Source: Paramoeba atlantica (Eukaryota > Discosea). Taken from it: a DNA stretch of 64,000 nucleotides. Under the pieces are notes generated by a model. That model was given only the letters and a program-made list of their open reading frames with translations. It had not been told where the DNA came from and did not search any database. The stretch is from contig CDRNVI010000062.1 of NCBI GenBank assembly GCA_977017575.1, positions 62,001-126,000 on the forward strand, given 5' to 3'. The position numbers and the translations under genes were made by a program. Shown here piece by piece: positions 10,370 through 20,011 of this stretch (its first letter is position 1; each line of letters begins with the position of its first letter).

Positions 10370-13300
10370 TCAGCGAAATTCCTCCTGCTCTTCCTTCCCA
10401 TACTGCTCCACCGGCACCATTCGCCCCATATCCGGGCCCACCATCGTCTCGACATGAAAATCGACCGGGATTTTCATTTCCGGAAACAACCCGCTCATCA
10501 CTTCGCGTACGCTTTTTAAAACCCGCTCGGTGTCCTTCACCACCTCATGGACTTTTTCCTTTCGACAATCGATCCACACACAGTCATGGACGGTGTTGGT
10601 GAGAAAAGCAGCGCCCTGATAATTTCCATTACGCAGAAAAACAGAGCGCCATAGGACTCCAATCATAATTTGAACAATCTCCCCCGCAAGTCCTTGCACG
10701 GGATAATTTAGAAGTTGGGTGTAAGAAAAGTTACGATCGCCTTGGGGATGAAACCCGCGAGCTCGGAGAATTTTAGGGTCCATGGTTTGAAAGGTGAAAC
10801 GGGTCCCGGTGGGGAGACGAAATTCACCCTCTTGAGGGGAATAGGAAGATAGGGAAGGTGGAGTCGTTTTTTCATCTTTTTCAGGCGATGAGTTGGTTTG
10901 AGAACACAAACGGTTTGCACGTGTTAAAGGATTTCCTTTTTCGATGGTTTCACCCTCCCTACCCACGTTGTCCTGCGTTAAAAGCTCTTTTTCGTTTTGT
11001 TCCCCATCCTCGCATTTCTTCTCTCCTCCTGCAATTTCCTCCAACGACTCCGGGGTGTTGAGCTTCACACTAAGCCGGACGGCGTCATAAAACCGTTTAT
11101 TCCCGCTATACACCAAATTCTCCTTCGCCATCAACCTCTTCACCGTCTCCACCTCCATCCCGGTATTCTCCGCAATCGTACGAGCCCCCGCCCCGTACTG
11201 CCGCTGAAACGAAAACACCTTCGCCCGCCTCCGCATCTCCACAAACCTCGGCGTCTTCAACACCTTCGCCTCCCGCACCACCTGGCCGTAGCTCCACTCC
11301 GGGCGCATCAACGTGACCCGTTTACAATGAAAATCCACCTTGCGGGTTAAATCCTTAATGCTCTCCGCATCCCCGGAGAGCACCGCGAGCACCACCACCT
11401 CCAGCTGGGTGTAGTCCACCTCCACACACACCCCCGCGGTCGCCCCGAACCGACTCACAAACACGTTGCGAAGCCCATGGGTCCCCTTCCCCCCCCCGTT
11501 CGAAGAAGCCGAGAACCCCCCGGCACCACTCCGCGGAATGTTTTGACAATTCGGATTCTGTGAAGCCAACCGCCCGGTGATCGTTCGACAGGGCTGCAGG
11601 CTGTGGTGAATACACCGGTCCCGTGGATTCACCATCGCTAGCATCCCCGTACTCGCGGCTTCGTAGTACGTACTCAGTCGCTTCAGTGCGCCCCGGAGGT
11701 TGAGTAAAACGGTACTGATCGCACAGCCCCTGGAGGCGAAGGCCTCGAGGACCGTTACGTTGACTGCGGGGTTTCCCTTTTTGGTTTGGGCTTTGTGGGA
11801 TTGCAGCAGGGAGAGGCGTTGGGTTGGGGAGAAGAAGAGGGGGAGGCGGCTGGGGAGGGTGAGGGTGCCGGGGGGGAGGGGGTGGGCTCTATTATGCTTG
11901 TGAGGGTTGTGGTTGTTGTGTTGGGGGGAAGGTTGTTGGTTTTCAGAGGAACAGGTTGGTTTTGAGAAAAGGGTTTTTGGAGAATGGTGGGGATGGTTTG
12001 TGGTCGTAGGGGATGGCGTACCCCTTTTGTGGCTATTTTCATTTTTGTGGTTGTTGTGTTGGGGGGAAGGTTGTTGGTTTTCAGAGGAACAGGTTGGTTT
12101 TGAGAAAAGGGTTTTTGGAGAAACCTTTGAAAAAAGATTTTTTGGAGAAGTTTTTTTTGGAGAAGGTTCTTGATTTTCCGAGGCTCTTTTGTGACACTCT
12201 TTGTCGTTTATATTCGTAGGGGCGTCATGAAGGGGAAGATTGGTTTCGTGAGATGCGTTGTTGTTGTTGTTTTGATTGGGAATTTTTTTTTTGTTTGAAA
12301 AAGGTAAGGATTTTTGGTTTTCTGACGAACAGATCTCGTTTGTGGAAACCTCTGAAAAACCGTCTTTTGGACAAGATTCTTGGTTTTCAGACGCTCTTTT
12401 GTGACTCTCTACTGTGGAGTTTTGGAGAGAAAAGTCGTCTGTATTCGCCTCATGAAGAAGAACACTAGTTTCGGTGGAAACCGGTTTTTTGATTTCAGTT
12501 AGGGAGGAGACATTTTGACAGGCACTTTCCATGGAATCTTCCATATTGGGCTCGTCGTCGTGTTGTAAAAGTGTCTCATCCGGTGGATTTGGATCTGTAG
12601 CTTGGAAGGCTACATGGTTTATCTCTTCTTCATTCTGTTTTCGTTTCGTTTTCGTCTTTACGCTTGCGATAAGGGGTACGGCAAAAGCATCGCGTGTACT
12701 CCCAATCGTGCGACCTAACGCTTTTAGCACCGAGACATAAACAACCTCCTCGGTGGAGGGTGGGAAAAAAGAGCGAACAATTGGGTTATCCGGTAAATGG
12801 ACCGGGTTTTCACCCCCTTCATGGGATCCCTTTTCTGGCTCACGCTCTTCCGGTTTGTTTGTCGACAAAGACGAGCCAGCGGCCTTTTCCTCCTCGTTTC
12901 TATTCCCACAAAGGTGAGAGAGGACGGCCCAGAGCCGGGGGGCGTCGCGGACACTGCTGCGGCGTAACCAACGGATCTCGCGCAGTAAACTCTCCGCGTG
13001 GGCGAATAAGAAAGCCAGAATCGGGGGGCGTTGTTGGACCACAGGGTCATAGGTTGCCGTGTCCTCGTTTGTTTCGTCCAGGTCTTCCTTTTCTTGTGGT
13101 TCGAACAGCGCGTCGTCGTCTAGCGTGGTATCCGAGAGATCGTCCTGCATGTTGGTACTACGGTTTTGATTCCTCAGCGGGGTACGTGCGTTTTGTTTTC
13201 TGTTCTCGGTGGATGGGGTTCCATCTCCTTTTGGGGTATCCCAAACTGCACTGAGTTGTAACATTTCCAGTGCATTGCGTATGTGAGGTTCCAGATAGGT

Positions 13301-14974
13301 CGCTGAGAGAATGACCAAACGACGAACGCTTTGTGCGTCATATCCCGAACGAAGAAAACTTTGGCAATGGGCGACATTCGAAAAAGCGCTGTAGCGCATA
13401 TACACCCGAAGCACGGGGTTAAAAAACCCGTCCTCGTCGGCGAGCACTAATCCGAAGTCAAATTTCCCATTCCGCTGTACGAATTGGCACACCTTTTCGT
13501 GGATTTCCTCAAAAGTGCCTTTGGTGCTGTACCCTTGTGCCTTCAAATAGGGCTCCGCGTAGGCTCTTCGAAACCCCGAGGGCCAGAGAAATTTTGAGAA
13601 AACCGCGAGCTCCACTGCCGCGCGTACATCTCGAGACGTGCGCAGCTGTTGTTGACTACTCGCGATACGCACAACGCCCCCAAAAAAGAGAGCCGAGACC
13701 ACCCGCACGCTGAGCCAATTAAAATGTTGTCGTAGCACTGCGGGAACTTGTTTCGGAATGTGTGCCTCCAACGAGCTACGCAATTTCATAATCTCTTTTC
13801 GTAAATTCTCAAATTGTACCCACCCCTCATGGAGATCCACAAACAGCCCATTATACTCCATCTCCGCGGTCGCTAACACGCCCTCCATCCGTGCGTGCAT
13901 CACAACCAGCTGCGAGCACTGCGCGGCTTTCTCAATTTGTCGTTTAAACACCTTTTCAGTATTTTTCAAATCTCCCACCAAATATTTCGACAACAGCTCA
14001 TAGTGAATATCCGAGGTATCCACCCCTTTCTGCCACATTTTCTTTATTTCATCGATTTTAGCACTTCCCCCGTACCGCTGCGCGACCTGATCCAATCCCG
14101 CAAGATTCGACCCCACCCGGACACGTTGTCCCGATAACAAATACTCCCCATAGAGCGTGTCCCAGATTCTTCCCCCTTTTTGAAGAAACGCTTTCCACTC
14201 GGGATCACTCCAGACCCAGAGCAGGTCAAATTTCACGTTGTGACCCACGATGACCTCATAGGGGTCGAGACACGGGAGACGCATCTCACTTTTGGTCTCG
14301 AGTTTCCGAGGGGGAATGGATAGCGATCCCCGGTAATCGAGAGTCCCCGGGAGGACCACCCGATTGGCCTCACAAAACGGGCTTGCGATTCGCCGTTGGT
14401 GGGTATGGATGGTAGTCTCGAGATCGAGAATAAGATATTTTTTATATTTTTTGAGGGTATCCTTTTCCCGTTGCAGGCGGGAGGGATGGGACAGGATGGA
14501 TTGAATTTGATTCAACACGTTTTGAGCCGCCGCGTCGTCGCGGATTTGACGAAAAGAGCGGAAAGGGGAGTTATTGTTTTTGGGGTTGTGCGTTGTAGGA
14601 TTGTCCTTTGTAGGATAATCATCATTGTTTTGAGGGCTATCGCTTTCTTTTTTCTTTTCATTATTATTAACATTCTTCTCTTCTTTGTTTTCTTTATTTT
14701 GGAATGAAAAAGCCGAGTTTGGGGTAGAAAAAGATAAAAATGATTTTTGAGATGATGAGTTTTCTTGAGGAGAAGATTTTTGTGCTTCGAGCAAAGCAGG
14801 GGTGAGAGAAAAGGGTGAGAGGGAGCGTGAGGAGTAGAGCCGGCAGGAAACCAAAAAAGGGGCAGGTGGAGCTGGGAGAGAAGAGGTGAAGGTATTTGAG
14901 GATAAAGGAAGAGATGTGAGGACGCGAAAAATAGGACAAGGCAAGTGGCAAGAGAGTGAGGTAAGCGGCGTCAT
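10370..14974 (-). CDS. Family A DNA polymerase with 3'-5' exonuclease, probably mitochondrial
   Basis: 1534 residues, ATG at 14974, TGA stop, no introns. The first 60 residues are rich in Ser, Leu and Arg with almost no acidic residues (CRLYSSRSLSPF), as in mitochondrial presequences. The exonuclease domain keeps all three motifs: D184-x-E186 (LILDLETT), N246 to D250 (GHNVKFD) and Y331 to D335 (YLVGD). The polymerase domain has motif A at D1187 (DYTQLE), motif B around K1252 and YG1260 (AKVFSFQRQYG) and motif C at H1463-D1464. Motif C reads VHDCVWID where most family A enzymes have VHDE. Wording such as FQRQYGAGA is closer to phage-like organelle polymerases than to bacterial Pol I. The protein is much longer than usual because of low-complexity inserts at about 580-1040, including a repeated 28-residue unit, and a second insert at 1310-1390. 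Likely role: replication or repair of organelle DNA. Confidence 0.93.
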   Translation of the reverse strand: MTPLTSLSCHLPCPIFRVLTSLPLSSNTFTSSLPAPPAPFLVSCRLYSSRSLSPFSLTPALLEAQKSSPQENSSSQKSFLSFSTPNSAFSFQNKENKEEKNVNNNEKKKESDSPQNNDDYPTKDNPTTHNPKNNNSPFRSFRQIRDDAAAQNVLNQIQSILSHPSRLQREKDTLKKYKKYLILDLETTIHTHQRRIASPFCEANRVVLPGTLDYRGSLSIPPRKLETKSEMRLPCLDPYEVIVGHNVKFDLLWVWSDPEWKAFLQKGGRIWDTLYGEYLLSGQRVRVGSNLAGLDQVAQRYGGSAKIDEIKKMWQKGVDTSDIHYELLSKYLVGDLKNTEKVFKRQIEKAAQCSQLVVMHARMEGVLATAEMEYNGLFVDLHEGWVQFENLRKEIMKLRSSLEAHIPKQVPAVLRQHFNWLSVRVVSALFFGGVVRIASSQQQLRTSRDVRAAVELAVFSKFLWPSGFRRAYAEPYLKAQGYSTKGTFEEIHEKVCQFVQRNGKFDFGLVLADEDGFFNPVLRVYMRYSAFSNVAHCQSFLRSGYDAQSVRRLVILSATYLEPHIRNALEMLQLSAVWDTPKGDGTPSTENRKQNARTPLRNQNRSTNMQDDLSDTTLDDDALFEPQEKEDLDETNEDTATYDPVVQQRPPILAFLFAHAESLLREIRWLRRSSVRDAPRLWAVLSHLCGNRNEEEKAAGSSLSTNKPEEREPEKGSHEGGENPVHLPDNPIVRSFFPPSTEEVVYVSVLKALGRTIGSTRDAFAVPLIASVKTKTKRKQNEEEINHVAFQATDPNPPDETLLQHDDEPNMEDSMESACQNVSSLTEIKKPVSTETSVLLHEANTDDFSLQNSTVESHKRASENQESCPKDGFSEVSTNEICSSENQKSLPFSNKKKIPNQNNNNNASHETNLPLHDAPTNINDKECHKRASENQEPSPKKTSPKNLFSKVSPKTLFSKPTCSSENQQPSPQHNNHKNENSHKRGTPSPTTTNHPHHSPKTLFSKPTCSSENQQPSPQHNNHNPHKHNRAHPLPPGTLTLPSRLPLFFSPTQRLSLLQSHKAQTKKGNPAVNVTVLEAFASRGCAISTVLLNLRGALKRLSTYYEAASTGMLAMVNPRDRCIHHSLQPCRTITGRLASQNPNCQNIPRSGAGGFSASSNGGGKGTHGLRNVFVSRFGATAGVCVEVDYTQLEVVVLAVLSGDAESIKDLTRKVDFHCKRVTLMRPEWSYGQVVREAKVLKTPRFVEMRRRAKVFSFQRQYGAGARTIAENTGMEVETVKRLMAKENLVYSGNKRFYDAVRLSVKLNTPESLEEIAGGEKKCEDGEQNEKELLTQDNVGREGETIEKGNPLTRANRLCSQTNSSPEKDEKTTPPSLSSYSPQEGEFRLPTGTRFTFQTMDPKILRARGFHPQGDRNFSYTQLLNYPVQGLAGEIVQIMIGVLWRSVFLRNGNYQGAAFLTNTVHDCVWIDCRKEKVHEVVKDTERVLKSVREVMSGLFPEMKIPVDFHVETMVGPDMGRMVPVEQYGKEEQEEFR
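11908..12121 (-). repeat. Internal direct repeat in the polymerase gene
   Basis: A unit of about 75 bp occurs at 11908-11983 and again at 12046-12121, encoding SPKTLFSKPTCSSENQQPSP twice. Looser copies of SENQ(E/Q)PSP follow. It lies in the hydrophilic insert between exonuclease and polymerase domains. Confidence 0.85.
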
Positions 14975-15229
14975 GGGAAAGGTAGAAAAAAGAAAACAAA
15001 AAGGAAATTTTGAGGATTCAAAAAGATTGTGGACGAGATCATGTAAAAAAAGAATAGGGAATAAAAAGAAAAGAAAAAAAATGAATATTGTGAAAACAAT
15101 TCGATCTTTTCTTTCGACATTAGATTACAAAATTTACCTTACTCCATCCGCCCTATCCCTTTTTCTTCACTCTTTTACCTCTTTTCTCCTTTTTCCTACA
15201 CCTTTTTCTTTCTCCTTTGTTTGTTTTCC

Positions 15230-15601
15230 CTACGCATCCGCCACAAACACCTCCACATCCACCCCCCGTGGGATGTTAATCGCGGTGATGTGCTTCACCA
15301 TCTCCTGCACGCAGCGCAGGTCAATCACCCGCTTGTGGACGCGCATCTGGAAGTGATCCCAGGTATTCGTGCCCTCCCCACAGGGGCTCTTCCGGGTCGT
15401 GATGCGCAGCGTGCGGGTGGGCATGCGCACGGGGCCCCGGACCCGGATGTCGCGCTCGCGGGCCCCGTTGACGAGCTCCCCGCAGGTTTTCTCCAGCGCC
15501 GCGGGGTCCTTGGCGGTGAGCGTGACGCGAATTTTGTGCTCGTTCTCCCGACGAACGGGGTGGGAGGGGGCTGCGGGTTTCTTGGTCGCCAGCGTGTCCA
15601 T
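15230..15601 (-). CDS. RPS20: 40S ribosomal protein uS10 (RPS20)
   Basis: 123 residues, ATG at 15601, TAG stop, intronless, close to the usual 115-125 residues. Typical segments are [38 protein letters not shown] and [14 protein letters not shown], followed by [12 protein letters not shown] at the end. These match eukaryotic uS10, which sits in the head of the small ribosomal subunit. The gene has high third-position GC, as expected for a highly expressed gene. It lies 255 bp upstream of the polymerase on the same strand. Confidence 0.96.
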   Translation of the reverse strand: MDTLATKKPAAPSHPVRRENEHKIRVTLTAKDPAALEKTCGELVNGARERDIRVRGPVRMPTRTLRITTRKSPCGEGTNTWDHFQMRVHKRVIDLRCVQEMVKHITAINIPRGVDVEVFVADA

Positions 15602-15675
15602 GATTTTATGGGGGTAGAAGTGGAGAAGATAGGAAGAAAAATGTTTTGTTTTGATTTCGTTTTTTTTGTTAAAAT

Positions 15676-15725
15676 CTTGTTTAAATGTGAAAGAGATGGT
15701 GGAAATAGGAAAAGAGAAAGAAAAA
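15676..15725 (-). promoter_or_regulatory. Possible trans-splice acceptor for uS10
   Basis: On the minus strand a pyrimidine-rich run (15688-15725) is followed by an AAG at 15676-15678, about 75 nt before the uS10 start. A pyrimidine tract followed by AG upstream of the ATG is the usual spliced-leader addition signal in kinetoplastids. This is inferred from position and base content only. Confidence 0.4.
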
Positions 15726-15888
15726 TATAAATTAGAAACGAAAAGGAGAAAAATGGTGGGTATTTGAAGCTACAGAGGGGGGGGGCTCTCATTGTGTGAC
15801 TTTGATTCGCGCTCACGTATTCTTCAAATGAAGTCGAAGTGGGAAATGCGGAAGAGGTGGCGTGCGTCTACGTAGCGTATCGAAGGCA

Positions 15889-17358
15889 TCACCGTTTCTG
15901 AATTCCAGTGGAGTCAATAAGAAATGTCCTTTTCATTTCATATGAAGAAGAAAACAAGTTTTTGCGACGTAGCCCTTTGGGCATCCTTGATGGATCATAC
16001 GAGCCTTTCAATTGGGGATTCTGCGAGAGATCAAGTTTATTTAATTTCGCCGGCAAATCGTCGAGATGGACCACTCCGTCAAATAGATTCAGTGAAAAAT
16101 TGAGCTGCAACAAAAATAAAGGCAAATGAATGAGATTGAGGGCCCCGGACACCAGGTTGGAATTCGCATAGTGTTTGTAGGGAATTCGGGAGCCGATCTA
16201 ACGCAATTGAACCCTCCAGCTGATTACAAGAGACGCTTGTTTTATCATGCACTTATAGTGCAGAGATTTACTCACCATGTCCTTATCCCGCATACGACGG
16301 GTGGATCATGTGAGGTTTCGTCCTCGCCGGAGGTGTGCGGGTGCAGAGAGCTGGCGTCCCAGGTGCAGAGAGCTCGGTTGTCATGTGCAGGTGCAGAGAG
16401 CCGGATGCGTAATCCCCATATTACAGTTTCGGGGGCAATCCGGGTGCAGAGAGCTGCGACAGAGCCGAGGTGCGGAGAGCTGGGCGACCGCCAGGTGCAG
16501 AGAACCGAGTCTCGTCGGCGGAGGACACGTCTAGTGGTCCTCAAGGGAGGCCACCGTGACGCATGTCCCTCTCGGAGAGGAAAAAGACAAGTCGAAAAAA
16601 GCCGAGAGGGGGAAGCACACTCACTCCAGGGGAGTGAGTCGGGGAGGGGTGAAAGCGCGTCCCCTGCTTCAGCGACAAGAGGGACAGTTCCGACCTTAGT
16701 GCCGGCCGGCAACGGGCATAAAAATACAGTAAGAGTATGCCCGTTGCCGGGGAAAGAAAGGATTAACTAAGGAAAAAGTACCAACAAGGTACAGAAACAA
16801 ATGCGAAAGGGAGGAGGGCAGATCGATGAGAACCAAATTCCCGGTAAAACGATTCGAATTGAGCCGTAAAATATGAAGGATTGTGGGTAAGTGGGTGAGA
16901 TCCAAGCTCCCCTCCAACTGGTTATCGGACACGGACAATTCGATTAATAGTTCTGGGAGTGTATCCATAGATAGGTTCCCTGTAAATTGATTGATGCAGG
17001 CTTTTAAAGAAAGGGGTTTATGCGGTAAATGCTCCAAATGGAGATTTCCAGAGAGCTGGTGTCCCATCAAGTATAGCCGAGAAAGAGTAGGAGGGAGATT
17101 TTTCCAATGTAGGACGCCCCGCATGGCGTAGGCATTCCGGGAATCCCAATATAAATCGGTGACGTATCCACTATCGGAACATTTCACGTTCATCCAGGAA
17201 CACGCAGGAATGTGTACACTCCACGAGACATGGGGATTCTCGATCTCTTGGATAAATGCGGCAAGTTCGTACTCTTGGGGTAGGGAGGCTCTGAGTTTTC
17301 CAAGGCGTGCGGAAGTTTGATACGTATCTTCGAGGAAAACGAACGGAAAAGACATCAT
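15889..17358 (-). CDS. LRR protein D, split by a 619-bp insert
   Basis: ATG at 17358. The first part (17358-16790) encodes the cap (SARLGKLRASLPQEYELAAF, then SWSVHIPACSWMNVKC) and LRRs up to LPSSLSHLFLY. The frame then enters foreign sequence and stops. The second part (16168-15889) continues the LRR pattern: ANSNLVSGALNLIHLP, then DLPAKLNKLDLSQNPQ. Leaving out 16171-16789 and one TA gives 849 nt, an unbroken 282-residue frame with LRR spacing kept. So the gene is either interrupted by a recent TA-target insertion, or the insert is removed as a nonconventional intron. It is otherwise a normal member of the LRR family here. Confidence 0.8.
16171..16789. mobile_element. 619-bp insert in LRR gene D (element or nonconventional intron)
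   Basis: Flanked by TA at 16169-16170 and 16790-16791. The outermost bases are only weakly inverted copies of each other (TTGTTGGTA against TGTTTGTA). It holds six copies of a motif close to GGTGCAGAGAGCT (16330-16510), a perfect 15-bp hairpin GGCAACGGGCATA with its complement (16709-16750), and a short palindrome GTACC-TTGTT-GGTAC at the right edge. It is GC-rich compared with its surroundings. No protein is recognisable. The minus-strand right junction matches a spliced-leader-like sequence (see findings). Confidence 0.6.
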
Positions 17359-17950
17359 ACAAGTAAATAACTTCTAAAGAAATTTAATTGTCAAATAAAA
17401 TGTACAATCGCATTCAATAATCCTTGATCACCTAAAAAATCAATGTTAATTTTTTAGTACTTTTAGTATTTTTTAAATTTCTCTAAGATTGTTTCTTAAG
17501 AATGAATAAGGATTAATTCTCAAAAACTTAAAAATAAATCTATCAAAAAGAGTTAGAAAAATACATACATGTACGTAACATGACATACAAATACATGTGT
17601 ATAAAAAAGGAATGCCAATGGTATATCCTTCTCTCTACATAAACATTCTCTCTACATAAACCAGCCGTCATACAGATATAGTCCAGTCGTCATTCACAGA
17701 TGCGCAACGTTGAATCATTTTAAAGATGAAGAATGCACGATTAAGAACGCACACCTCGCAGTAGAAAAAATAAATTGTTTAACGGATGATTGGTTGGTAT
17801 TCAGGAAATGTTTGCTTCACGAAATGAAGCAAACAACTTTGTATCAGAACAATACGCAGTCTACTGTATCGTACAAACATACCACCCGAGAAATAATTTT
17901 TTCTTTCTTAGTCTTGCGCGTCCGAGTAAATGTCTCACATATTCCTTGAA

Positions 17951-18454
17951 TTAATGCCTTTCCTTCATCAATTCTTCAATGAATGCCCTGCCCTTCTGAC
18001 GGCGGCGTTTTACCTCATCTGAAAGCTCCTGATATTGTTTGGCTGTAAGCAGCTTATATTTGGCAGATATTTTCTTTTGCACAGCTCGGAAACAAGCCCT
18101 CGGATTCTTGTGGTTTCCCTTCTCCGCTTTATATATCGCTGTCATGAACATTTTTACAAACAAAGAGTATGGAGTAATTCGCGCACAATTCACCCGAGCT
18201 TTAAGCGCTTTTTTTCGCTTCATATTCTCGGCAGCAGTCTTACTGAAGGACTGGACTTGAGAAGGAGATAATTTTTTAAAAGCGGCATGTGCTCCGGCGA
18301 GATTTGGGTATCCCTTTTTACCTTTGCAAAACTTTGCTATAAATACACGCAGCGCACTTGTCGGGGCCGACTTCCCAGCCCACGGTTTCTTGATAACTTT
18401 AAGACGAAGCTTTGCGATGTTCTTGGCGAGCTTTGGAAATACACGAGCAAACAT
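17951..18454 (-). CDS. Two-HMG-box protein 1 (kinetoplast-protein-like)
   Basis: 167 residues from the ATG at 18454. The open frame extends to 18499, but the shorter start matches all three paralogues. The N-terminus MFARVFPKLAKNIAKLRLK is basic and amphipathic, like a mitochondrial presequence. Two HMG-type boxes follow: about residues 25-80 (SAPTSALRVFIAKFCKGKKG to FSKTAAENMKRKK) and 93-165 (ITPYSLFVKMFM onward). Small basic HMG proteins of this layout package mitochondrial (kinetoplast) DNA in trypanosomatids, and that role is inferred here. This is the most diverged of the four copies and has no transposase close by. Confidence 0.75.
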   Translation of the reverse strand: MFARVFPKLAKNIAKLRLKVIKKPWAGKSAPTSALRVFIAKFCKGKKGYPNLAGAHAAFKKLSPSQVQSFSKTAAENMKRKKALKARVNCARITPYSLFVKMFMTAIYKAEKGNHKNPRACFRAVQKKISAKYKLLTAKQYQELSDEVKRRRQKGRAFIEELMKERH

Positions 18455-18670
18455 TAGAGGTGGAAATACAATAAAAAGGAGAAATAGAACTGCGTTCAAG
18501 AAAGAAGACTTAACTTAGTGTAACATGAGACCTTCTTAAAAAGTACGAACAGATTACAATGTACGATGTACTGAAGTTATGAGATTGCTGTGACATCTAT
18601 GATTTCTTCTACTGGCGATCCTATCGATAATGAAGAGCTACCTTTCTTAGACTAGTGCGGTTCTAGTTAC

Positions 18671-18971
18671 AAAACATGTTCCAGGATTATTTCCAGGATT
18701 TATACCTAGTAGGTATACTAAGTAGGTACGGTATACTAAATTTTCTTTAAAAAGCAAAAAATTAAAATTTTTCGCGCCGCTTCGCGGAGCTTTCCTTCTC
18801 TGTAGTTGCTAGAAAAAAGGTGCCTTGGTCTTCAAATAAGATTTCTTAGCTGGGGCTTGCTAGAAAAGTTACTCTGTCGCTTCTAAAAATGTGACGTCTC
18901 TCGCTTCTGTTGTGTTGAGGGGGGCGTAGGTATTCTAAGTGGGCATGGGTATACTATCCTGGAACACGGCT
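18671..18971. mobile_element. MITE family C, copy 1
   Basis: Left end ACATGTTCCAGGATTATTTC and right end, inverted, GTGTTCCAGGATAGTATACC, with GGTATACTAAGT words inside. The same ends occur at 31258-31371 and singly at 36628-36674. The middle contains CGCCGCTTCGCGG. Confidence 0.65.
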
Positions 18972-19004
18972 TAAGAAACCTTAAGCCTGTACTCATACCT
19001 ACAT

Positions 19005-19829
19005 AGTAAAAGTCACAATTCTGAGAATCACTAAAAATGAGAATTGGGCTGTCAACGTGCAACTAGGAAAAATGAGAATGTTATTAAAAAATGAGAATGC
19101 GTCTCTGCATGACCATGTTAACGTGCAACTCCATTTGAGAATCAAAAATGAGAAAGGCCAAAAAAGTTTCATACAGCTTCTGCACTTCCTCTTTATACCT
19201 AATATATTACTCCCCCCATATCCTAGCGTTGCCTCGTTTGCCTTCAGTGGAAAGGCGTACCGTTGCTGAGACAGGAAAAGAATTTATACGACTTGCAGCG
19301 GCCACGGTTCTTGGAAAAGGGGGGCTTCGAATGATGTACTTGCTTATCGGCCTACGATTTTCCAGGGAATGTTCAAACACAGAGATAATAATTCGAAAAT
19401 CGTAATTTAATGAGACTTATAGCTAAAGCGTATAACAACATGGGATTAATAAATTGATGAAATCACTAAAAAAATCATGAAGATAAAATTCGGGAAAAAA
19501 TGAATTTCACTGTCTCATATTCACTCTCTTTCCATAGAGTTCTTCTTGGGCTTCGCTAGGTTCATTAACAAAGTTGTCGACGTCAATGAGGACGTGCTGC
19601 TGCAGAGGGTTTTTATTTATATTCTTCCATGTACCTCCCTTTTTTGTGGCTACCATTTTTTTTTTAGAAAAAAGCAAATCAGTAAAAATGAGAATCCATT
19701 CAATTTCTACCAAAAAAGTGCTGACAACGTGCAACAGGTCAATTCTGAGAATTGTGACGAAAATTTGCAAAAGTGCTTTTTTACGCGGCAATGTGCAACT
19801 GACCATTCTCAGAATTGTGACTTTTACTG
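19005..19829. mobile_element. Tc1/mariner-like MITE family A, copy 3 (diverged)
   Basis: Ends AGTAAAAGTCACAATTCTGA and the inverted AGTAAAAGTCACAATTCTGA match the CAGTAAACGTCACTATTCTG ends of family A at 22482 and 32181. Subterminal AAAAATGAGAATT and CAACGTGCAACT words are repeated on both sides. Non-autonomous; the border bases are less clear than in the other two copies. Confidence 0.7.
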
Positions 19830-20011
19830 CAATTCATCGATGACTTTGGAAGGACGGAATTATCAAGCTGGCCACAAAGCTGGCCCCTTGTTGTCGTGCA
19901 GAAACAATGCTCGTAATCCTCCGCGGGGACAGTCGAAAATATCTCTGCCCGAAAAAAGGCAAAATTTTCGAAGAAAAAAGTGTTCGCTTATTCAAGCCCT
20001 TTTAGTCCATT

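Noticed and set aside
12694-13254. A plus-strand frame of 186 codons
   Set aside because: Antisense to the polymerase gene, whose own frame continues without break.
15325-15816. Second minus-strand frame over uS10
   Set aside because: Shifted frame of the ribosomal protein gene; its C-terminal part is a composition artefact.
16126-16770. A plus-strand frame of 214 codons in the LRR D insert
   Set aside because: Composed of the repeated GGTGCAGAGAGCT units and hairpins; no protein family, and it crosses the insert border.
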